Positions 6,958 to 13,267 of a stretch of 13,267 nt of DNA are shown here, piece after piece (position 1 is the first letter of the stretch; every line of letters begins with the position of its first letter). The notes under the pieces were generated by a model. That model made no database searches. It saw nothing but the letters and a program-made list of their open reading frames with translations, and was not told the origin of the DNA. The position numbers and the translations under genes are program-made. This stretch comes from an uncultured Eubacteriales bacterium (GTDB lineage Bacteria > Bacillota > Clostridia > Oscillospirales > Oscillospiraceae): positions 1 to 13,267 of the forward strand of contig UQXI01000049.1 of NCBI GenBank assembly GCA_900544975.1, in the 5' to 3' direction.

Positions 6958-7069
6958 TTCCTCACCTCCTGCTGACCAGTCTATTCCCGACAGCAAGTCC
7001 CTATGTGTGCCATATGCCAACAGCATTTCCGGCTGATGGGGCGGTCCCAGGGAAAACGTGGTTTTTTCG

Positions 7070-7098
7070 TTGCAGAACCGTGGAAACTATGATATCAT
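7070..7098 (+). promoter_or_regulatory. Predicted sigma-A promoter of the femX-like operon
   Basis: TTGCAG (7070-7075) and TATCAT (7093-7098) are separated by 17 bp, with TGA before the -10 giving an extended -10. The predicted start near 7105 coincides with the left arm of a leader inverted repeat. It lies in the 223-bp divergent spacer between sigK and the femX-like gene. Apart from this promoter and the leader stem, I see no further gene or RNA in the spacer. Confidence 0.6.
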
Positions 7099-7104
7099 AA
7101 AATC

Positions 7105-7153
7105 GTCTATGGCCCTGTGGGGTTGTAGCCTTTGGAATGACTGCTCCATAGAC
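7105..7153 (+). promoter_or_regulatory. Leader inverted repeat at the 5' end of the femX-like transcript
   Basis: GTCTATGG (7105-7112) and CCATAGAC (7146-7153) are perfect 8-bp complements enclosing 33 nt, and begin at the predicted transcription start. The stem would close the leader 27 nt before the ATG at 7181. It may be an RNA structure or a looped operator. No known riboswitch or T-box consensus is recognisable. Confidence 0.4.
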
Positions 7154-7180
7154 AATATTTGGAAGAAGCGGAGTTTTTAT

Positions 7181-8266
7181 ATGTACGAACTGATCACAGA
7201 CAAAACCCTGGCCGAGTATGAAGCGTTCCTTGCCGGGCACCCCAAGGGCCATTTCGCCCAGTCCAGTCTCTGGGGGAAACAAAAATCCGCCTGGACCTGG
7301 CGTGCGGTGGCGGTCCGGGGGCAGGACGGAAAGATCCGGGGGACTGTGGCATTTCTCATTCGGAAAATGCCTGTGTTTGGAGCCAGTATGCTGTATGCCT
7401 GCAGGGGGCCGGTCTGCGACCTGGACGACCGGGAGACTTTTGCTTCCCTGATGGAAGGCGCCCGGGCCCTGGCCAAGCAGTACCATGGCTACGTCATCAA
7501 AATCGATCCCGATGTGCCCTGCCAGAATACCCGGTTTCGGGAAATGCTGGAGTCTTTTGGCTTCCGGCTGATGCAGGAGGGGAAAAACTTTGAGGGCATT
7601 CAGCCCAAATTTGTCTTCCGCATGAATGTGGCGGGGAAGACAGAGGAGGAAATGCTGGCTTCCTTCACCCAGAAGCACCGGTATAACATTCGCCTGGCGG
7701 TGAAAAAGGGGGTGGAGGTCCGGGTTTGCGGCCAGGAAATGGTCCCGGAGTTTACCCGGATTATGATTGAAACCGGCATGCGGGACCATTTTGTCACCCG
7801 AAATGAAGATTATTTTTCCAACTTGCTGAAGAACCTGGGGGAGCATGCCCGGCTGTATATGGCCTTCCATGAGGGGACGCCCATTGCCGGTACCTTGGCC
7901 ATCTGGTTTGGGGACAAGGTGTGGTATCTCTATGGGGCATCCTCCAATCACCACCGGAATCTCATGCCCAACTATCTGCTGCAGTGGAATATGATCCAGT
8001 GGGCCCTGGAGAAGAAGTGTCGGATTTATGATTTCCGGGGCGTCTCGGGAGATCTGTCGGAGGACAACCCCCTGTACGGTCTGTACAAGTTTAAAAAGGG
8101 CTTCAACGGGGAGTTTACCGAGTTTGTGGGGGAGATGGATTTGATTCTCAGCAAGCCCCTGTATGTCATGATTGACAAGGCGACTAAGCTGTACCAGCAT
8201 CGTAACGTGCTGAAATACCGCCGGGAGAACCGGGACAAGGCGCCGGAGGCGCCAAAGGAACGCTGA
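7181..8266 (+). CDS. FemX/FemAB-family peptidoglycan bridge aminoacyltransferase
   Basis: 361 residues of the FemAB family: paired GNAT-like domains that move an amino acid from aminoacyl-tRNA to the stem peptide of lipid II or a related precursor, at the cytoplasmic membrane face. Recognisable motifs are SSLWGKQK near residue 29, the QKHRYNIRLAVKKGV block (about 164-178) and the C-terminal YDFRGVSGD (283-291) leading to NPLYGLYKFKKGF. The long coiled-coil arm of FemA/FemB is missing, so it is closer to FemX/MurM-like or short FemAB proteins. The start ATG 7181 matches the family N-terminus and has a weak GCGGAG 7 nt upstream. An in-frame Met at 7058 precedes the predicted promoter and is rejected. 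The next gene, an alanine-racemase homologue, follows after 41 nt. The transferred residue (Gly, Ala or Ser) cannot be told from sequence. Confidence 0.9.
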   Translation: MYELITDKTLAEYEAFLAGHPKGHFAQSSLWGKQKSAWTWRAVAVRGQDGKIRGTVAFLIRKMPVFGASMLYACRGPVCDLDDRETFASLMEGARALAKQYHGYVIKIDPDVPCQNTRFREMLESFGFRLMQEGKNFEGIQPKFVFRMNVAGKTEEEMLASFTQKHRYNIRLAVKKGVEVRVCGQEMVPEFTRIMIETGMRDHFVTRNEDYFSNLLKNLGEHARLYMAFHEGTPIAGTLAIWFGDKVWYLYGASSNHHRNLMPNYLLQWNMIQWALEKKCRIYDFRGVSGDLSEDNPLYGLYKFKKGFNGEFTEFVGEMDLILSKPLYVMIDKATKLYQHRNVLKYRRENRDKAPEAPKER

Positions 8267-8307
8267 CGAGACAGTCTGATTTCACTGGAAAGAAAGGGAA
8301 CGGTGAC

Positions 8308-9402
8308 ATGGAGCCGAAATATATTGTGTGCCGGGAAGATCTGGAGCATAACATCCGGATCTTGAAGGAAAAGGCGAAGGGAAAGCTGATTTGGGGTGTG
8401 GTAAAAGGAAACGGCTATGGACTGGGGATTGGTCCCCTGGTGCAGATTTTGAACGACTGCGGCATCGACCATTTTGCCGTCACCAGTCTGGCGGAGGCTC
8501 AGGCGGTCCGGGATGCCGGGATGACCCATCACCCAATTCTCATGCTCCGGGGTTCCACGGATCCCGAAGAGGTGGAGGGGCTGCTGAAGCTGGGGGTGAC
8601 CCTCTCTCTAGGCAGCCGGGCGGATACGGAGCTTCTGGAGGAGATAGCTGCCCAGCTGGATGTAGTGGCCAAGGTTCATGTGGAGATGGACACCGGCATG
8701 GGCCGCTATGGCTTTACGTCGGATGAACGGATTTGGGTGGACGCCATCTACCATGAGGTCTATCCCCACATCCGCCCAATTGGTCTGTATACCCATTTTC
8801 ACACTGCCGGAAAGCGGTGGCAGGTCTTGCAGCAGGTCAACAGATTTCAGTGGACCTTGGAGCGCTTGCGCCTCCATGGGGATGATCCCGGAATGATCCA
8901 TTACTGCAACTCCATTGCGTTCTGGAAGTATCCGAAATATCATGAGAATGCGGTGCGCCTGGGCTCGGCGATCCTGGGCCGGGTGTATTATGGACGCAAG
9001 GCTGGTCTGCGCCGGGTGGGCTGGGTGGAGGCTCCCATTCAAGAGGTGAAGCACCTGTACAGAGACAGCAACGTGGGGTATGGCAACGCCTGCAAGGTGA
9101 GCAGGGGTCATGATCTGGCGGTGGTAGGCGTGGGATACTTCCACGGCTTTGGCGTGGAGCGGGGCTATGACGTATTCCGGATCCGGGATTGTCTCCATGG
9201 TATGGCCCGCTACTTGAAATATATGATTCTTCGCCGCCGCCTGACCGTCACCATCCATGGCAAGACCTGCCGGGTGCTGGGGCATGTGGGTATGCTGAAT
9301 CTGGTGGCGGATGTGACGGGGCTAAAGTGCCAGCCCGGGGATCTGGTCACCATTCAGATCAACCCCTTGGATCTCAAGGGGATGGAAATTGAGTATCGCT
9401 AA
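8308..9402 (+). CDS. Alanine-racemase-family PLP enzyme (alr-like, divergent active site)
   Basis: 364 residues with the fold-III TIM-barrel and C-terminal beta domain of alanine racemase. The PLP lysine is Lys33 in VVKGNGYGLG. Arg133 in MDTGMGRYG, THFHTA, CNSIA and AVRLGSAILG mark the cofactor and phosphate sites. The second catalytic base corresponds to Tyr258 (VGYGNACK). Three deviations stand out. The carbamylated lysine of classic Alr (Bacillus Lys129) is Glu126. The CMDQ motif is GMLN (328-331), so the Asp is lost. The chain also ends soon after, lacking the usual C-terminal segment with the substrate-site Tyr354. Cofactor binding and both bases look intact, so racemisation is plausible but the substrate may differ from alanine. 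It sits 41 nt after femX-like and 33 nt before the peptidase gene. Role in wall D-amino acid supply is inferred. Confidence 0.85.
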   Translation: MEPKYIVCREDLEHNIRILKEKAKGKLIWGVVKGNGYGLGIGPLVQILNDCGIDHFAVTSLAEAQAVRDAGMTHHPILMLRGSTDPEEVEGLLKLGVTLSLGSRADTELLEEIAAQLDVVAKVHVEMDTGMGRYGFTSDERIWVDAIYHEVYPHIRPIGLYTHFHTAGKRWQVLQQVNRFQWTLERLRLHGDDPGMIHYCNSIAFWKYPKYHENAVRLGSAILGRVYYGRKAGLRRVGWVEAPIQEVKHLYRDSNVGYGNACKVSRGHDLAVVGVGYFHGFGVERGYDVFRIRDCLHGMARYLKYMILRRRLTVTIHGKTCRVLGHVGMLNLVADVTGLKCQPGDLVTIQINPLDLKGMEIEYR

Positions 9403-9435
9403 GGCGGATTTTTGAGAATTGGAAGGAGTCCCAAT

Positions 9436-11091
9436 ATGAAACAGACAAAGATCATGGCCTTGCTCCTGGCTCTCGTCCTGCTTTTGTCCGGCTGCGCGCA
9501 GCTGGAGACGCTGGCCAACCAGCTGGTGGAGAAACGGGACGCACAGCTGCGGCAGCTGGCCGATTTGGGCCGGAACAAAGAGAGCTTCTCCCAGATGACC
9601 TATACCCGGCCGGATATGGAGGCATTCCAGGCCCTCCAGGAGGAGAGCTGCCAGCTGGGCAAGACCAGCAAAGATGTGGAGAAGATCCTGGATCAGACCA
9701 CTGCGCTGTATGAGGCCTATGACCGGTTTTACACCATGCTGAATCTGGCAGATATTTACTATTGTCTGGATCTGTCCAACGCCGACTGTCAGGCGGAGTA
9801 TGAGTACTGCATGAGCCAGAGCGCCCTGGTGGACCAGGCGCTGGAGGAATACTACCGGGCTCTGGCCCAGGGGCCGGCGGTGAAGGAGCTGGAGGAGTAT
9901 TTCGGCGAAGGGTTCTTTGAAAACTACACCGGTGAGAGCGTGTGGGATGAGGAATTTGTGGCGATGTGGAACCGGGAGCGGGAAATCGTGTCCCAGTATT
10001 ACGCGGCGATGAACGAGCTGGGGGACGCCAGCTATGAGAAACGGGCGCAGACCTTAGGCCCCATGTTCGTGGATCTGATCGCCCAGCGGCAGGAGTTGGC
10101 TGCCTGGGTGGGGTATGACGACTGTGAGGAGTTCCTCTGGGACTGGTCTTATAACCGGGAGTATTTCCCGGAGGACTTGGATGGGTATCTCCAGGAGATC
10201 CAGCAGGAGCTGGTGCCGCTGTTTGAGGCCGTGCAGGAGTCTGGGCTGTACGACCAGGTTTACCGGAGACGGTATGGGGAGCAGCAATGCCTGGCCTATC
10301 TGTCCTCGGGGGCCAACGCCATGGGCGGGGGAATCCAGGAGGCCTACGAGGAGATGACCGGCAGGGCCCTGTATGACATTGCCCCCAGCGCGCAGAAGTA
10401 TGAGGGATCGTTTGAGATCTATCTGACCTCTTACGACGCGCCCTTTGTATTTTTGAATCCCTATGAGGACATCTCGGATTTCTTGAGCTTTGCCCATGAA
10501 TTTGGCCACTTTACCAATGACTACCTGACCGGCGGAAGCTATGTCACCACGGATGTGGCAGAGCTGATGTCCCAGGGAATGGAGTACATGAGCCTGTGCT
10601 ACGCCACAGAGCCCAGTGCACAGGTGCTGGATACGGCCCGACAGCTGAAAATGGCGGATAGTCTGGGGGTCTATGTGGGCCAGGCGGCTTACTACCGCTT
10701 TGAGCGCCAGGCCTACCAGCTCACCGGCGATGACCTGACCGTGGAAAACCTCAACGCCATTTACAGCCAAGTGGCCCAGGACTTTGGATTTGACTCTGTG
10801 GGCTGGGACGAGGCAGGGTGGACGGAGATCACCCATTTCTTTACCAATCCCTTCTATGTAATCAGCTATGTGGTTTCCAATGATGGGGCCATGCAGCTGT
10901 ACCAGATGGAGCAGGACGAGGCCGGCGCCGGTTTGGAGCTATTCCTGGAGCTGCTGGAGACGGAGGAGGACATTCCGCTCCTGACGCTGCTGGAGAGCAA
11001 GGAGCTGGAATCCCCCTTCGAGCGGGTCAGCCAGGTGGCGGAAACCTTCCGGGAGGAATTTGACCTCGTGACAGACGGCGCAGGCCGCTGA
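9436..11091 (+). CDS. M3-family (PepF/oligoendopeptidase-like) zinc metallopeptidase, predicted lipoprotein
   Basis: 551 residues. The N-terminus is a lipoprotein signal with lipobox LLSGC, and Cys20 would be lipid-modified, placing the enzyme on the outer face of the membrane. The zinc site is HEFGH at 354-358, in FAHEFGHFTNDYL; Glu355 is the catalytic base and Glu376 (VAELMSQGMEY) the likely third ligand. The two parts of the site are 18 residues apart, shorter than the roughly 24-25 of PepF or thimet oligopeptidase. The C-terminal half keeps the substrate-tunnel motif FTNPFYVISYVVS. Most M3 peptidases are cytosolic, so the lipoprotein signal is unusual. It probably trims short extracellular peptides. 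The start ATG 9436 has GGAAGGAG (9421-9428) 7 nt upstream. An in-frame Met at 9412 would bury the signal and is rejected. It is followed 41 nt later by dnaG. Confidence 0.9.
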   Translation: MKQTKIMALLLALVLLLSGCAQLETLANQLVEKRDAQLRQLADLGRNKESFSQMTYTRPDMEAFQALQEESCQLGKTSKDVEKILDQTTALYEAYDRFYTMLNLADIYYCLDLSNADCQAEYEYCMSQSALVDQALEEYYRALAQGPAVKELEEYFGEGFFENYTGESVWDEEFVAMWNREREIVSQYYAAMNELGDASYEKRAQTLGPMFVDLIAQRQELAAWVGYDDCEEFLWDWSYNREYFPEDLDGYLQEIQQELVPLFEAVQESGLYDQVYRRRYGEQQCLAYLSSGANAMGGGIQEAYEEMTGRALYDIAPSAQKYEGSFEIYLTSYDAPFVFLNPYEDISDFLSFAHEFGHFTNDYLTGGSYVTTDVAELMSQGMEYMSLCYATEPSAQVLDTARQLKMADSLGVYVGQAAYYRFERQAYQLTGDDLTVENLNAIYSQVAQDFGFDSVGWDEAGWTEITHFFTNPFYVISYVVSNDGAMQLYQMEQDEAGAGLELFLELLETEEDIPLLTLLESKELESPFERVSQVAETFREEFDLVTDGAGR

Positions 11092-11132
11092 AAACCGTAC
11101 ATGAACTTGTCCAGAGGAAAGGAGGAGGTCTC

Positions 11133-12863
11133 ATGCCGTTTCCACCGTCTTTTTTGGATGATGTGGTGGCCCGAAACCCCATTGAGGATGTGGTGGGACA
11201 ATATGTGACCCTGCAGCGGCGGGGGAGCAACCTCTTTGGTCTGTGCCCCTTCCATGGGGAGAAGACGGCCTCCTTCTCCGTTGCGCCGGATAAGGGAATT
11301 TACTACTGCTTTGGTTGCCACAAGGGAGGCGGGGTGATCCATTTCATTATGGAAATCGAAAGTCTCTCCTATCCCGACGCGGTGCGGTTCCTGGCCAAAC
11401 GGGCAGGACTGGATGTGCCGGAGGACCCGGAATACCAAAGCCGCTATCGCAAGCAGGAACGGCTCTGGGCTCTGTGTCAGGAGGCGGCCCGGTTTTTCCA
11501 CGGGACCCTCTACAGCCCTGCTGGGGAGGCCGGGCTCCGGTATGCAGGACAGCGGGGGCTGTCCCAGGGGACCCTCACCCGATTTGGGGTGGGATTTGCG
11601 CCCAATCGGTGGGACGGTCTGCTCGTGGCCATGGGGAAAAAGGGGTATACAGAGGAGGAACTGCTGGATGCGGGGCTGGTTTTGCGCAGTGAGAAAAGCG
11701 GAAACCTGTACGACCGGTTCCGAAATCGGCTCATGTTTCCCATCATCGACGTCCGGGGCCATGTGATTGGCTTTGGCGGACGGGTGATGGATGACGCCAC
11801 GCCCAAGTACTTAAACTCCCCGGAGACCTTGATTTTTAACAAGCGAAAGAACCTCTTTGCCATGAATCTGGCGAAAAAATCCAAATCCGGCCGGATCATT
11901 CTGGTGGAAGGGTATATGGACGCTGTGGCGCTGCACCAATTTGGATTTGACTGCGCGGTGGCCTCCCTGGGGACGGCGCTGACTGAGGAGCATGCGTCGC
12001 TCCTGGCGAAGTACACCGACCAGGTGGTTCTCATTTACGACGGAGACCAGGCGGGGCAGAATGCCACCCAGCGGGCCATCCCCATGCTGGAGAAAACGGG
12101 CCTCCGGGTTCGGGTGCTCCGGATGCAGGGGGCCAAAGATCCGGATGAATTCCTTCGAAAATTTGGCGCCGACCGGTTTCAGCTCCTGCTGGAGGGGGCG
12201 GAGAATCAGATGGAGTACCGGCTCCAAAGTCTGCGGCAGAAGTACGACCTGAATTTGGACGACCAGAAGGTGGAGTTCCTGAAAGCGGCGGCAGAGCTGC
12301 TGGCTTCGGTGGGAAACGCCGTGGAGCGGGAGGTGTATGGCGCCAGGGCAGCAGAGGCGGCGGGGGTGTCGCCGGAGGTGATGCGCCTGGAGACGGAACG
12401 GGCCTTCAAGCGCCGGGTCCGCCGGGACGCCAAACGACAGGAGAAAATTGACCTGGCCCCTGCGGCCAAGCTCCAACCTCGGAGCAAAACCATTCGCTAT
12501 GACAATCTGAAGTCGGCCATGGCGGAAGAGGGGCTTCTGGGCCAGATTTTGCGGGAGCCGGCCCTTCTGGACCGGGTGGAGCTGGAGCCGGAGGAGTTCT
12601 CCTGCGAGCTGCTGGGCCGGGTGTATGGCTTGCTGCGGAGCCGGCACCGGGAGGGGCTTCAGGTGAACCTCAGTTGCCTGGAGGGTCTCACGCCGGAGGA
12701 ATCGGCCCATTTGGCCTCGGTGGCTCAGCGCCAGGAGGGACCGGTGAATGAGACGGCCCTGCGGGATTGCGCCGCCACCATCCGCCGGGAGCATCGCCTG
12801 GCGAAGACCACCGGCCCAGAGGGGCTACTGGCTTTGCGGGACGCCCTGCGGGAGAAACAATAA
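11133..12863 (+). CDS. dnaG: DNA primase DnaG
   Basis: 576 residues with the full bacterial primase plan. The N-terminal zinc ribbon has Cys38, His41, Cys59 and Cys62 (LCPFHGEKTASFSV to YYCFGCHKGG). The RNA polymerase core includes the conserved FGGRVMDD block, and the TOPRIM fold has Glu259 (LVEGYMDA) with the metal-binding DGD at Asp303 and Asp305 (IYDGDQAG). A less conserved C-terminal helicase-binding region covers about 430-576. It makes the RNA primers for chromosome replication with DnaB-type helicase. The start ATG 11133 has AAGGAGGAGG just upstream. A sigma factor follows after 32 nt, the classic dnaG-rpoD arrangement of Gram-positives, but here the upstream neighbours are envelope genes. 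Confidence 0.97.
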   Translation: MPFPPSFLDDVVARNPIEDVVGQYVTLQRRGSNLFGLCPFHGEKTASFSVAPDKGIYYCFGCHKGGGVIHFIMEIESLSYPDAVRFLAKRAGLDVPEDPEYQSRYRKQERLWALCQEAARFFHGTLYSPAGEAGLRYAGQRGLSQGTLTRFGVGFAPNRWDGLLVAMGKKGYTEEELLDAGLVLRSEKSGNLYDRFRNRLMFPIIDVRGHVIGFGGRVMDDATPKYLNSPETLIFNKRKNLFAMNLAKKSKSGRIILVEGYMDAVALHQFGFDCAVASLGTALTEEHASLLAKYTDQVVLIYDGDQAGQNATQRAIPMLEKTGLRVRVLRMQGAKDPDEFLRKFGADRFQLLLEGAENQMEYRLQSLRQKYDLNLDDQKVEFLKAAAELLASVGNAVEREVYGARAAEAAGVSPEVMRLETERAFKRRVRRDAKRQEKIDLAPAAKLQPRSKTIRYDNLKSAMAEEGLLGQILREPALLDRVELEPEEFSCELLGRVYGLLRSRHREGLQVNLSCLEGLTPEESAHLASVAQRQEGPVNETALRDCAATIRREHRLAKTTGPEGLLALRDALREKQ

Positions 12864-12895
12864 CCGGTAGGTTCGACTGTGTGGAGAGAAAGACT

Positions 12896-13267
12896 ATGAC
12901 AGATCTGACAAACGATATGCTGACAGGTTCCACCACCGTCTCCTCGCCCCGAAGCGGTTCACAGGGGGAGGAGGAGCTGGGGGCCTATTTCCGGGAAATC
13001 CGCCAGTATCCCCGCCTGACCCCACAGGAGGAGCGGGAGCTGGCCATGCGGTGTGCCGCCGGAGACCAGGGGGCAGTCCGCCGGATGGTCCAGTGTAACC
13101 TGCGTCTGGTGATGGCTGTGGCCAGAGAGTACAGCGGGCGGGGGGTCCCCCTGATGGATCTCATCCAGGAGGGCAACATTGGACTGATTGTGGCGGCTCG
13201 GAAATTTGATTACACCCGGGAGCTGCGGTTTTCCACCTATGCCACCAAGTGGATTCGTCAGGGGATC
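12896..13267 (+). CDS. Sigma-70 family (RpoD/SigA-like) sigma factor, 3' end off the window
   Basis: The first 124 residues are present and the frame is open to the edge. Region 1.2 is visible at about 25-60 (LGAYFREIRQYPRLTPQEERELA). Region 2 follows, with NLRLVMAVA, LMDLIQEGNIGLIVAARKFDYTRELRFSTYATKWIRQGI. Only about 25 poorly conserved residues precede region 1.2, so region 1.1 and the usual long SigA N-terminus are missing. In the promoter-melting block the canonical TYATWWIRQAI reads TYATKWIRQGI, with Lys118 replacing the first Trp. Position after dnaG suggests the primary sigma factor locus, but these changes also fit a group-2 paralogue. The start ATG 12896 has GGAGAGAAAG upstream. The promoter-recognition regions 3-4 are not in the window, so specificity cannot be judged. 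Confidence 0.85.
   Translation, partial: MTDLTNDMLTGSTTVSSPRSGSQGEEELGAYFREIRQYPRLTPQEERELAMRCAAGDQGAVRRMVQCNLRLVMAVAREYSGRGVPLMDLIQEGNIGLIVAARKFDYTRELRFSTYATKWIRQGI

Noticed and set aside
6958..7026. Longer SigK start at 7026
   Set aside because: The extra 23 residues do not resemble any SigK N-terminus. AGGAGG 7 nt before 6957 marks the internal ATG as the start.
7058..7180. Longer start for the FemX-like gene
   Set aside because: The extension overlaps the predicted promoter and leader stem, and its translation is unrelated to the family. The homology-supported N-terminus begins at 7181.
9412..9435. Longer start for the M3 peptidase
   Set aside because: It would place eight polar residues before the lipoprotein signal, and the ribosome site GGAAGGAG lies within this stretch, pointing to ATG 9436.
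1..13267. CRISPR arrays, tRNA or rRNA genes, transposases, phage genes, toxin-antitoxin pairs
   Set aside because: I looked for regular spaced repeats, cloverleaf-like segments and recombinase or transposase motifs and saw none. Almost all of the window is explained by ordinary coding genes.

Overview
The window is a GC-rich stretch from what looks like an endospore-forming, gut-type Clostridia, most likely Oscillospiraceae (Flavonifractor/Lawsonibacter-like). This rests on a pro-SigK-type sporulation sigma factor, the Gram-positive cell-wall enzyme families, strong AGGAGG ribosome sites, and a dnaG-sigma pair. The genus is inference from protein character; no 16S or other marker is present.

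Region 1 (1-1961, minus strand) is the N-terminal two thirds or so of a secreted subtilisin-family (S8) cell-surface protease with a PA-domain insert. Its catalytic serine lies beyond the window edge. Region 2 (1962-2213) is a compact divergent promoter region. The rightward promoter is a perfect TTGACA-N17-TATAAT with an extended -10, followed at once by two tandem palindromic operators. The leftward promoter carries related half-sites over its -35. Region 3 (2214-6146, plus strand) is a MarR-type repressor followed by two half-size ABC exporters. These have complementary asymmetric ATP sites, so they should form one heterodimeric BmrCD/LmrCD-type drug or lipid exporter under the repressor's control.

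Region 4 (6147-6270) is a hairpin-rich gap between convergent genes, bordered by inverted copies of a 10-13 bp sequence. Region 5 (6271-6957, minus strand) is sigK with a hydrophobic pro-sequence, uninterrupted by any skin-like element. Region 6 (6958-7180) is a second divergent spacer, with a probable promoter and a leader stem for the rightward genes.

Region 7 (7181-13267, plus strand) is a tightly spaced run: FemX-like peptidoglycan bridge aminoacyltransferase, a divergent alanine-racemase-family protein, an M3-family peptidase with a lipoprotein signal, DNA primase, and the start of a primary-type sigma factor. All gaps are 32-41 nt, so this could be one transcript joining envelope genes to the replication/transcription core. 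The most interesting points are the tandem-operator divergent switch, the asymmetric exporter, the altered active site of the racemase-like protein beside femX, the MITE-like intergenic element, and the non-canonical sigma factor behind dnaG. I did not find a clear new defence or biosynthetic system.
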